Assembly: GCA_900128585.1 (NCBI GenBank)
Contig: LT642675.1
Location: 1-12,631 of the forward strand
DNA length: 12,631 bases
DNA from: Stramenopiles sp. TOSAG23-3
Lineage: Eukaryota; Sar
Direction: 5' to 3'
The notes under the pieces are model-generated. The model ran no database searches, was not told the origin of the DNA, and saw nothing but the letters and a program-made list of their open reading frames with translations. The translations under genes and the position numbers were made by a program. This document shows, piece by piece, positions 1-6,249 of this stretch; within the stretch, counting starts at the first letter, position 1, and every line of letters begins with the position of its first letter.

Positions 1-212
1 GGAGAGAGAAATAGAAGACGAAGAGAAGAAGAAGAAAAGAAGAAAAAAGAAGAAGATGAAAGAAGAAAGAAGAAGAAGAAAGAAGAAGAAGAAAGAAGAA
101 GAAGAAAGAAGAAGAAATAATAGTTAATTTTATAAAAGAAGAAGAAGAAGAAAGAATAATAAAAAAAGAAGAAAGAAGAAGAATATAATAATAATAAAAG
201 AAGAAGAATATT
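1..212. repeat. GAA/AAGAAG purine-rich low-complexity tract
   Basis: The plus strand is almost pure purine here, built from interrupted GAA/AAGAAG units with a short break of TAATAGTTAATTTTAT near 118-135, ending in ATAATAATAA and AAGAAGAAG. No reading frame resembling a protein is convincing. The tract lies beyond the 3' end of the EF-hand gene. Similar but shorter purine or pyrimidine tracts recur in the other spacers (about 3538-3640, 3845-3893, 5368-5380, 7444-7480, 7765-7835), so it is a general property of this genome's intergenic DNA. GAA/TTC repeats can form triplex DNA; nothing here shows that they do. Confidence 0.9.
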
Positions 213-529
213 TTGATTGTTGTTATGGGGTTTGGTTACTGTACAGTGGGAGATTAATAGTACGATCGTGATTGATCCAACAACATCAGACTTTTTTCCA
301 TTGCATTTCTCTATATGATGTATTATTCTGTTGTAGGTATTATTAGAGTAATAAGTAGAGAAAGAAAAACAACAACAAAATCCTTCAGCCTTTTTATTAT
401 TCCAATTATATATTACACTATATAATCCGTATAAAATAATAAACACCCCACAAGAAGGAGGCAGCAGCGGGAAAATGAATAGATGGGAAGGGCGTTCATT
501 CATTCCACGCATTTTGGGGGAAAACCTAT
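213..529. other. AT-rich intergenic spacer
   Basis: This spacer lies between the purine tract and the 3' end of the EF-hand gene. I see no gene, tRNA or rRNA in it. It contains AT-rich sequence, a small AACAACAAC stretch near 368-378 and a GGAGGCAGCAGCGGG stretch near 456-471. It presumably holds the 3' flank of the minus-strand EF-hand gene. Confidence 0.6.
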
Positions 530-535
530 TTTATT
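530..535 (-). terminator. Possible polyadenylation signal AATAAA for the EF-hand gene
   Basis: Read on the minus strand this is AATAAA, about 22 nt past the TAG stop of the EF-hand gene. Position and sequence fit a eukaryotic cleavage/polyadenylation signal. In DNA this AT-rich the hexamer also occurs by chance, so the call rests on position. Confidence 0.4.
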
Positions 536-557
536 AAGTACGTTATATCTACAACTG

Positions 558-1223
558 CTAAAAAAGGTTACACATTCCACTCTTGCTATTGGTGTATTTT
601 TTTTCCACCTTTGAATCGAGGACCAAGTGCCACTCGGCTATGGCGCATAGAAGTTCGTCTCTCGAAATGTTTCCATCCTGATCCAGGTCGCACAATTCGA
701 TCACTAAGTTGGAGTCCGATAGGTCCACCCCGATGTGGTCCAAGTGCAGTACCAGCCTACTTTGATGATCCTCTTGTAACAGCCGGAGCAACTCATCGGG
801 GGACAGTACACCGTTTTTATCGATCACGTCGTATTTGTCCATTAATTTATCTAGGTAGGTTTTCTGCTTCAAGTACATGTAGTACTTTGAAACAACTTCT
901 ATCACTTCTTCCTTTGTCAGCTCGGCCGGGTGCGGCAGGTGCTTCTTCATAAAGTCAATAATCGTCTTGGCGTTTTCATACTTATCTTTGTTTTCCCGTG
1001 CCTCGGACGACAGGTTGATCAAATTAATCTTTTCAAACATATGAACCATTTCTTTGTGATCTAACAGATTGTTTTTGTTTTCATCGAAGCGGTCGAAATA
1101 ACCTTCTATAACCTTTTCGTACACCCGCTTTCGTTCCATGCGCAGCTTTTCCTTCGCTCGCTTGGCTTCCCTTTTGCGAACTAGTTGGTCCCGGTGTCTC
1201 TTGGAAAACCCATGGTTTATCAT
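558..1223 (-). CDS. EF-hand calcium-binding protein with possible C-terminal prenylation motif
   Basis: This intact 221-residue frame has an ATG start and TAG stop. The N-terminus (1-40) is highly basic and probably helical. EF-hand 1 has loop residues 47-58 (D47, N49, N51, D55, E58). A second candidate at 132-144 reads D-V-I-D-K-N-G and then ends PDE; it is one residue too long, with the Gly at position 7 rather than 6, so it may be degenerate. EF-hand 3 (179-190: D179, D181, D183, G184, I186, E190) is textbook canonical. Residues 75-125 form a charged linker that probably holds a fourth, non-binding hand. The protein ends in CNLF, which resembles a CaaX box and could be geranylgeranylated, anchoring a calcium sensor to membranes; Asn at a1 makes this uncertain. 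No other domain is visible, so a calcineurin-B or calmodulin name is not justified. It is transcribed in the same direction as the next three genes but 810 bp from the nearest. Confidence 0.85.
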   Translation of the reverse strand: MINHGFSKRHRDQLVRKREAKRAKEKLRMERKRVYEKVIEGYFDRFDENKNNLLDHKEMVHMFEKINLINLSSEARENKDKYENAKTIIDFMKKHLPHPAELTKEEVIEVVSKYYMYLKQKTYLDKLMDKYDVIDKNGVLSPDELLRLLQEDHQSRLVLHLDHIGVDLSDSNLVIELCDLDQDGNISRDELLCAIAEWHLVLDSKVEKKYTNSKSGMCNLF

Positions 1224-2033
1224 GATAATTACACAGATCGAAGAAGATTGTTTCCCTCCCGTACATCTACTACGGGGACAGCCGGTGTAGCTTTGGTGTA
1301 GAAAATAGCCGACAAAATTGTCTAGTAACTGCCGGAAGGCGTTCTTCCGCAGAAAATTACCAAACAGACCACGAAAAAAGAATGATAATAATATTATTAT
1401 ATATTATTTTTTATCGTAGTAGTACTAACGGTATCATCCATACATTAATTAGAATATTTTTTTTCTCACCTTCGGTCCTGGTATTATATTACCTGTAGTA
1501 CTCCTCGTATACCAAACGAAAGAAACCAACACTGACCGCAAGCTCTTCCATATTTCGTGACTAGATAGCTTTTACAGCCAACAGCTTCGACAAATTTATT
1601 AGGTATTAATACCAGGTACGGTAAATAAGGAATAAAACCAGGTTCCCTTGTTCCCTTCCTGGCATCAAAGGGGAAAGGGGAAAGGGAAGGAGTCGCTGTA
1701 CTATTGAGGGACCTTACATTAATGTCTGGTGGGTGAATGCTACACATCTTGGTAAAACTTCGGAAGAAAAAAAAGCTAATAACAGGATAGGAAAATTAAC
1801 ACATAAACACAGGATAGAAAACAAAAAAACGATCATTTTATATAGGTAATTTAACGTACAGAATATGTGTATAGTAAGTGATTAGACTATCAAAACAAAA
1901 AAATATTATATATGAAACATATTTCATATTATCGACGATACGAGGAAGAAGTAAATGCAAATATTAATAAAGATAACATATACATTTTGATCGTATCATT
2001 TACGGGTCCAAAATATACATTTATCTAGGACAA
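1224..2033. other. Intergenic spacer between EF-hand gene and sirtuin gene
   Basis: The stretch should hold the promoter of the EF-hand gene and the 3' flank of the sirtuin gene. Visible items: a perfect 6-bp stem with 5-nt loop (CGGAAG-GCGTT-CTTCCG, about 1333-1349), an AT palindrome near 1385-1400 (AATAATATTATT), and a polypurine run with three G-tracts around 1669-1692 facing a complementary-like pyrimidine run at about 1641-1660. An 87-codon minus-strand ATG frame at 1747-1484 has no recognisable domain and no coding-like pattern that I can defend, so it is not called as a gene. The segment from 1750 to 2033 is simple AT-rich DNA. Confidence 0.6.
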
Positions 2034-3299
2034 CTAATCTCGTTTTTCAAAGTAAGCATGAGCCAGACGGTTCAACGCATCCTTGGCATTTAAGCGTATT
2101 CCTACGTGCCCTTTGGGAACATTGCAATCACCAGGGTCGATTCGAACGACTTTACAGTTTTTGTGCCTCCAAAGCTTCTCGCAAAGCAGTTCGCTTTCGT
2201 CCCGAAGGCTATGCGCTGATGTGCCACACCCAACTTCAAGGACGACCAATTTCTCATTCCTATGGGCCTTTATCCATTCATGAAACCGCTGCTCCTGTGC
2301 ACCCTTCCGTTCGTAGCATATATCTTCGGGGTGATCTGTACAGTGAGATATATTTGGCCGGGACACTTGCTTGCATTTAGGGCACGTGGGTATTACGGAC
2401 ATGTTCGTTATCTTCATATCCGCGCCTAATTTCGCGTCATTGAACCATTTGGTGGAGCCCTTGACGGGCGGGCAAAACAGGCCAGCAGAGCATGCGACGC
2501 TGGCACCAGTCGAATCACTCGCTGAATCACTCGCTGAATCACTCACCGAATCGCTCGCTGCGTTTTCAGCTTGTCCCCCACTTTCTCCGTAGGCCCTGTA
2601 ATTTGTGCATTGCAGCGTGTCAACGTTCCCGTGCGATTCAAAAATATTCTCTTCCGAATACCCGGTCCTCGCAAAGTAGCCGTCGATGTTGGATGTGAAG
2701 ACAAAGAACGACTTCATGGAGCGGGCAATCTTAAGCATGGAATAATAACCTTCGTGGGGTGTCTTTTCATCAAAAATTTGCATCATGCGCACAAGAAGTC
2801 CCCAAGAGAGGGCCATGTCCCCGTTCCGCTCCGGGTGGAAATTTATCGCTTCCATGGGAATATCTTTTCCGTTCGCGCGGTAAAAGCCAGCCGGCCCCCT
2901 AAATGTAGGGACACCGGAGTCGGCAGAGGCGCCGGCTCCTGCAATGATGCACAGGCAGTCGGCCGCTTTTATCAATTTGACGGCGTCCTCCACCGCCACA
3001 CCAGGGTCTGCGGAACAACCAGACCGAGAACTTACCAAAGGGGACACCGTTGGTGGCAAGATTTCCGGATGAGAGCTCCAGCTGATGTAACTCGGGTCAA
3101 TATGGGCAGTGTACCAGTGCATGCCAATTGTGTCGCACAGAATGTTGATTCTATCAAAGCATTTGTCGCACAGCAGAACAGATTTGTTGTTCGGGGGTAG
3201 AACGAGCGATTCTTCGCAGCCTTTCGCGGCACAGCAAGTGTACTGTTTGACTCTCTTGTTCGCTGCTTTTGTTTTTGCCTGACTCTTCCGTTTAGGCAT
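2034..3299 (-). CDS. Sir2-family NAD-dependent protein deacylase (sirtuin), divergent, with N-terminal Cys cluster
   Basis: The 421-residue protein (ATG, TAG stop) carries a complete sirtuin core at about 100-417. NAD-binding motifs: GAGAS 121-125 followed by DSGVPTFRG 128-136, and TSNID 202-206. The catalytic region is ESHGN 221-225 with H223. GCGTS 358-362 and VVRIDPG 384-390 match the C-terminal Rossmann motifs. The zinc module is unusual: C231 lacks the usual close partner, CPKC is at 306-309, and an inserted segment (about 232-290) carries a Ser-Asp repeat plus C270 and C276. RPNI (314-317) aligns with the conserved RPN-hydrophobic stretch, but the FG(E/D) that usually follows is replaced by a Cys/His/Asp-rich segment. 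From memory, the layout (RPNI, LRDESE, VPKGHVG) recalls a sirtuin group common in bacteria. The N-terminus has a basic NLS-like start (PKRK) and C22/C23/C28 with C44-C47, a possible extra zinc site. A nuclear deacetylase role is inferred; other acyl substrates are possible. Confidence 0.9.
   Translation of the reverse strand: MPKRKSQAKTKAANKRVKQYTCCAAKGCEESLVLPPNNKSVLLCDKCFDRINILCDTIGMHWYTAHIDPSYISWSSHPEILPPTVSPLVSSRSGCSADPGVAVEDAVKLIKAADCLCIIAGAGASADSGVPTFRGPAGFYRANGKDIPMEAINFHPERNGDMALSWGLLVRMMQIFDEKTPHEGYYSMLKIARSMKSFFVFTSNIDGYFARTGYSEENIFESHGNVDTLQCTNYRAYGESGGQAENAASDSVSDSASDSASDSTGASVACSAGLFCPPVKGSTKWFNDAKLGADMKITNMSVIPTCPKCKQVSRPNISHCTDHPEDICYERKGAQEQRFHEWIKAHRNEKLVVLEVGCGTSAHSLRDESELLCEKLWRHKNCKVVRIDPGDCNVPKGHVGIRLNAKDALNRLAHAYFEKRD
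2512..2559 (-). repeat. In-frame 12-bp tandem repeat encoding a Ser-Asp stretch
   Basis: Four units of a 12-bp sequence (plus-strand GAATCACTCGCT, two exact copies followed by two variants) lie inside the sirtuin gene and encode the SDSVSDSASDSASDS region at about residues 248-264. Because the unit is a multiple of three, copy-number change would keep the frame. The stretch lies in an insertion within the zinc module, probably a flexible acidic loop with potential casein-kinase-type phosphorylation sites. Confidence 0.9.
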
Positions 3300-3979
3300 T
3301 CTGTTTTGTAGATGCGTTTACCACCCCCAGTCTCTTTCCCCGTGTTGACTACTACCTCTTCGCCTGCCCTTGTATCCACCACTCCTAAGCTTTCAATATT
3401 CACACTACAGGAGAAAATGCTGGTTTTCAAATCATAAAGGTACCGAGTACAATGTTTATCTTTTGCTTAATATCATATTATGTATGGAAAGCATATTGAA
3501 AAAACATTCTGAATATGTAACAATGTGATGATGGAAGAGGAGAGAGAAGAACGAAGATGATGATGATAGATATTATTATTTTAGATTATTAATAATAATA
3601 ATAAGAAGAAGAATGACGACGAAGAGAAAAGAAAAAGAAAAAAGACCAAATAATTATTTCCTCTCCTCAAAGGTCTTACCTTGAGTACATAATACCTCAA
3701 TTTATACTTACTACTAATGTAATATTCTATATAGTATATAATAGGTAGATGACTATATATAGAAAAATAAAAAAATGAATAATAAATATAATAATTAGAC
3801 GACTAATAATAATAAAGAAAAAAAAATGAATCAATAAATAAAAAATCATCTTCTTCTTCTCTCTCCTGCCCCCACCTCTCTTCTCCTGCTATTCACTATT
3901 TATAGTCGCCTAATAATAATTATTACAACTAAAGGCGTTTTATAAGCCAAGCTCAAAGCTAAAAAGTAGTACAATCCAA
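3300..3979. other. AT-rich intergenic spacer between sirtuin and RAMA genes
   Basis: The first ~125 bases upstream of the sirtuin ATG are mixed-composition and pyrimidine-rich on the plus strand (CTCTTTCCCC, CCACCACTCC) and probably hold its 5' UTR and promoter. Beyond about 3430 the DNA is AT-rich, with ATA/TAA microsatellites, a purine tract at 3538-3650, a pyrimidine tract at 3845-3893, and copies of the motif TAGNCGNCTA at 3796-3805 and 3903-3912. No gene or structured RNA is evident. The last ~70 bases are the 3' flank of the RAMA gene. Confidence 0.6.
3538..3867. repeat. Imperfect inverted repeat, purine arm and pyrimidine arm
   Basis: The arm at 3538-3561 (AGGAGAGAGAAGAACGAAGATGAT) is the reverse complement of 3845-3867 apart from one extra base. 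The arms flank ~283 bp of AT-rich DNA without a gene. This could be a small MITE-like insertion, or just two low-complexity tracts of opposite polarity. I see no clear target-site duplication, so the mobile-element reading stays weak. Confidence 0.45.
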
Positions 3980-5041
3980 TTATACCTCCAGTAAGATCGA
4001 GACAGTTGGCCCTGTCCTAGTTCCACCAATGTCTAGAACATCGCACGAAGTAGTTTTCGGACTACTTCGGCTTGACCTTGGGGATTTGACGACAGCAGAA
4101 TGAGGAATACCAGTTTTCTGCAACATATTTACATACTGGTGGTCACTTATCGTTGCGTGGGCGTGACTATCGCCTGCCTTCTTTGCCAGGGCTGCGCCGG
4201 ATCGACGGAGCTGCGGGCTTGGATGTGATCGGGCTGCAGCAGTCTTTCGGACAGCGCTTGCCTTAGCACGTGACTTTTTGACAGGGGTGGTGCGAGAAGC
4301 TGCTTTTTTGGTACGCTTTGTTGTTGCCTTTGCTTTCCCTTTCTTCGCGGGAACGCGCTTCCTTTTCTTTTTGGCTCCATCGGACGGCTTGGCGGCACTG
4401 TTTACTATCTCGTAAAACTCGGCCAACAGGGCGGCTTGGTAAATATCTTCTGGCCCCGATTCCGATACTATCTTCGTGCCCCTTTTCTTCGGGGCCATTT
4501 TAGTGCTCGTCTTGCTGCTAGTTTTTGCTTTCGGGGATTTTTTCCCCGAAGCTGGCACCGTCTTTACTTTGACCTTGCGTCGACCGGCTTTCTTCTTGGC
4601 GCCGCGCTTTCCTTTTGCTTTGGGCGACTTCGTGTACTTGACGTGATGTCCTGCGGCTTCGCGAATCCGGCATAGGAGTTTGTCGTGGTAACTTACCTTG
4701 CCCCATCCAGTTTCTCTCCGCTTTGGGTCGCCAAAATGATACTTGGCGACGCTTGCAGCAAATTTACTAGGTGTAGCAAATTTTCCATCAACAATGTCCA
4801 GCTTTTGAAAGTACTCCAGTAAATTCGCATCAACGGAAGTTCCGACGGCGGCATTTTCATGAACTAGGCCCTTGCAGACGATGTAGCAGTCCTTGTCCAG
4901 GGATGCATAGTACCGTTTGTACCCGACGCGTTTGGACCCGTACTTCATCGTAAAGCAGTTCTCCCCAGGCTCAATATGCCCAGCTGAGAACAGGTCCCAC
5001 AACGTCTTGGTTTTTTTGTCTTCCTTGATGGTAAACGCCAT
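3980..5041 (-). CDS. RAMA-domain protein with histone-H1-like lysine-rich tail
   Basis: The start is the first in-frame ATG (5041), giving 353 residues; the frame is open for 12 codons upstream but without an ATG. Residues ~12-127 fit a RAMA domain: TLWDLFSAGHIEPGE near the start (the LIEAG-L-x-PG pattern), a central strand region, then F-A-T-P-S-K-F-A (88-95), a G-W pair (112-113) and V-S-Y-H-D-K-L-L. The loop between the strands is longer than usual. RAMA domains accompany DNA adenine methylation systems and occur in some eukaryotic chromatin proteins, including MPND, where modified-adenine recognition has been proposed. From ~135 the chain is extremely Lys/Ala/Pro/Ser-rich with K-S-P-K motifs, as in H1 tails, interrupted at ~199-214 by a short predicted helix (DIYQAALLAEFYEIVN), and ends in a Ser-rich segment with S-P sites. 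The tail should bind DNA nonspecifically and be CDK-phosphorylated. No enzyme domain is seen. Role as a linker-type chromatin reader is inference. Confidence 0.72.
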   Translation of the reverse strand: MAFTIKEDKKTKTLWDLFSAGHIEPGENCFTMKYGSKRVGYKRYYASLDKDCYIVCKGLVHENAAVGTSVDANLLEYFQKLDIVDGKFATPSKFAASVAKYHFGDPKRRETGWGKVSYHDKLLCRIREAAGHHVKYTKSPKAKGKRGAKKKAGRRKVKVKTVPASGKKSPKAKTSSKTSTKMAPKKRGTKIVSESGPEDIYQAALLAEFYEIVNSAAKPSDGAKKKRKRVPAKKGKAKATTKRTKKAASRTTPVKKSRAKASAVRKTAAARSHPSPQLRRSGAALAKKAGDSHAHATISDHQYVNMLQKTGIPHSAVVKSPRSSRSSPKTTSCDVLDIGGTRTGPTVSILLEV

Positions 5042-5044
5042 AGT

Positions 5045-5078
5045 CGATGCACAAAGCAAGCACGATGCACAAAGCAAG
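5045..5078. repeat. Direct repeat just upstream of the RAMA gene start
   Basis: CGATGCACAAAGCAAG occurs twice exactly (5045-5060 and 5063-5078), separated by CA, immediately before the ATG at 5041. Read on the minus strand it would encode a repeated LCAS-type stretch if translation began upstream, but no ATG is present there. It is therefore most likely 5' UTR or promoter DNA and supports starting at 5041. Confidence 0.85.
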
Positions 5079-5714
5079 AAACGAAGTAAGTGTGCAGTGA
5101 GAAAGGGAACGAATTCGGTTGTAGACTTGAATAAGGAAAGTAAATGTCAATGACTTTTAATCGAATCGTTAATTTATAATTCATATGTTTTCCATTTTTA
5201 AAACTATTTCTACAATTGATATTATACTAAACTCTACGTATATCGGGAAACACTAATAACAATTATATATATAATTAGACTATTATTATAATAATAATAA
5301 TAATATTTTAAAAAATAGAAAGGGGAATACAACAACAAAACAAGCAGCAGCAGCATCCAGGGCTTCTTCTTCTTCTTTAAATAATATAATAATAGGCCTT
5401 ATCAGCATGCAAAAAACAAGAACAGTCTTTCATCATCTTTTTTAATATAGAAACAGTATTGAAGTATTATACATAGAACTAATGTGAAGAAAACTAGAAA
5501 CTCTATCTAAGAAAGAAAATAGATCAATCGACAACAAAGCACATACATAGGAATAGGCACTGTTTTGAAAAATTAATAAAAAAATCTTAGTCCGTTCGTC
5601 CAATAATTTCTTCATAAGAAGGAATTCTTCTAGGAATCTACAAAGTCTTTAAATTGAATGCTGTACAATGTATTTAAATATAAGCCCTTCATTTGTCTAC
5701 TTCCCCAGTAGCTG

Positions 5715-5750
5715 AAAGAAATTTCCTTGAAAAGGAAGTTGAATTTCTTT
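5715..5750. other. Bulged hairpin
   Basis: AAAGAAAT (5715-5722) pairs with ATTTCTTT (5743-5750), and TTCCTT (5723-5728) pairs with AAGGAA (5732-5737) around a 3-nt GAA loop, leaving a 5-nt bulge GTTGA. That is 14 paired bases. It lies about 170 nt past the stop of the minus-strand tail copy, so it could sit in a 3' UTR. No function is assigned; AT-rich DNA gives such folds by chance. Confidence 0.5.
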
Positions 5751-5856
5751 ATATAGAGAATGTCAGTATGATTATACTTGTGTTCTGTATACCGTTCTCA
5801 ATGTTTTTCAAAATAATATAATACTATTTATATGTAATGTTTTACACGCACAATAT

Positions 5857-5862
5857 TTTATT
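5857..5862 (-). terminator. Possible polyadenylation signal AATAAA after the tail copy
   Basis: On the minus strand this reads AATAAA, about 57 nt past the TGA at 5920. It could serve transcripts of the FYVE gene that run through the tail copy, since the FYVE stop codon itself lies only ~300 nt upstream. Confidence 0.35.
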
Positions 5863-5919
5863 TCTCTATGTAAATACCGTATCAAATAATTGTACTAACG
5901 GCGGTGCCAAATAAATTTC

Positions 5920-6249
5920 TCAAATAAAATCTCCTGATGCGTATCCACTGTCCTCTCGTTGAGTAAGTTTTAAATTTTCCAGAACGATTGGTTTCGTGAT
6001 CTTTCGAATAACTTTTGGCGGTTTATCACTTTCATCACTAGAAAATCCAGTATGACTGTCTTCCTCGTCTTCCTCCTCTCTCCCGCTGTCCTCTTCCGAA
6101 GTTTCGCCTACATCGTTTAAGCTTTCGTCTTCCACCGTGTCCGCGATGGGGATAACCGCGCTTTTCCCCCGGCACAGTCTCTCCTTCAACCATGTGTAGA
6201 TCAGGCACGGAAGCTTCAGGTAAAAATATATGTAAAACAAACTAGTCTC
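5920..6249 (-). pseudogene. Inverted copy of a Dispatched-like C-terminal tail, no start codon
   Basis: The frame that continues the Dispatched-like reading (ETSLFYIYFYLKLP...) is open from 6249 to a TGA at 5922-5920, 109 codons, with no in-frame ATG and a stop just upstream. Its first 80 bases are identical to 12552-12631, in the same reading frame as the large plus-strand gene. It begins with the end of a membrane-proximal segment, then a basic stretch (LKERLCRGK), a strongly acidic Ser/Glu/Asp tail and a final DSGYASGDFI. The sequence is therefore best read as the 3' end of a Dispatched-like gene placed next to the FYVE gene. The long open frame suggests recent origin or retained coding. 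Alternatives: a last exon joined by splicing, a FYVE-tail fusion through a frameshift, or an assembly artefact. Translation of this copy is not demonstrated. Confidence 0.65.
6170..6249 (-). repeat. 80-bp exact inverted repeat, copy 1
   Basis: This copy, read on the minus strand, is identical base for base to 12552-12631. The outer boundary is sharp: base 6250 reads T on the minus strand where the other copy has A, and no similarity continues beyond. The inner boundary cannot be seen because the window ends there. Confidence 0.98.

Larger units (their letters stand above)
5079..5919. other. AT-rich intergenic spacer with 3' flank of the Dispatched-tail copy
   Basis: The part nearest the RAMA gene should hold its promoter. 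The rest is AT-rich, with TAA/ATT microsatellite at about 5260-5315, CAGCAGCAG at 5345-5354 and a TTC run at 5368-5380. I see no gene. The end near 5919 is the 3' flank of the minus-strand tail copy. Confidence 0.55.

Noticed and set aside
1-212. Purine tract as a coding region for a Lys/Glu-rich protein
   Set aside because: The frame is broken by stops and the composition is simple GAA microsatellite.
1669-1692. Possible G-quadruplex (GGGG-AAA-GGGG-AAA-GGG-AA-GG)
   Set aside because: Only three tracts have three or more Gs; the fourth is GG, so it falls short of the usual pattern.
1484-1747. 87-codon minus-strand ATG frame in the spacer
   Set aside because: No domain, no signal or membrane pattern, no convincing 3' signal; the length is expected by chance. 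It remains possible as a small lineage-specific gene.
2571-3200. 209-codon plus-strand frame
   Set aside because: It is antisense to the sirtuin core, whose NAD and catalytic motifs are unmistakable on the minus strand, and the plus frame has no recognisable domain.
3032-3430. 132-codon minus-strand frame overlapping the sirtuin start
   Set aside because: It is out of frame with the sirtuin gene and overlaps its conserved N-terminal part; composition looks like a shifted reading of the same DNA.
5042-5077. 12-residue N-terminal extension of the RAMA protein (LCASC-type)
   Set aside because: It would need a TTG start; the first ATG is at 5041 and the extension is just the direct repeat translated.
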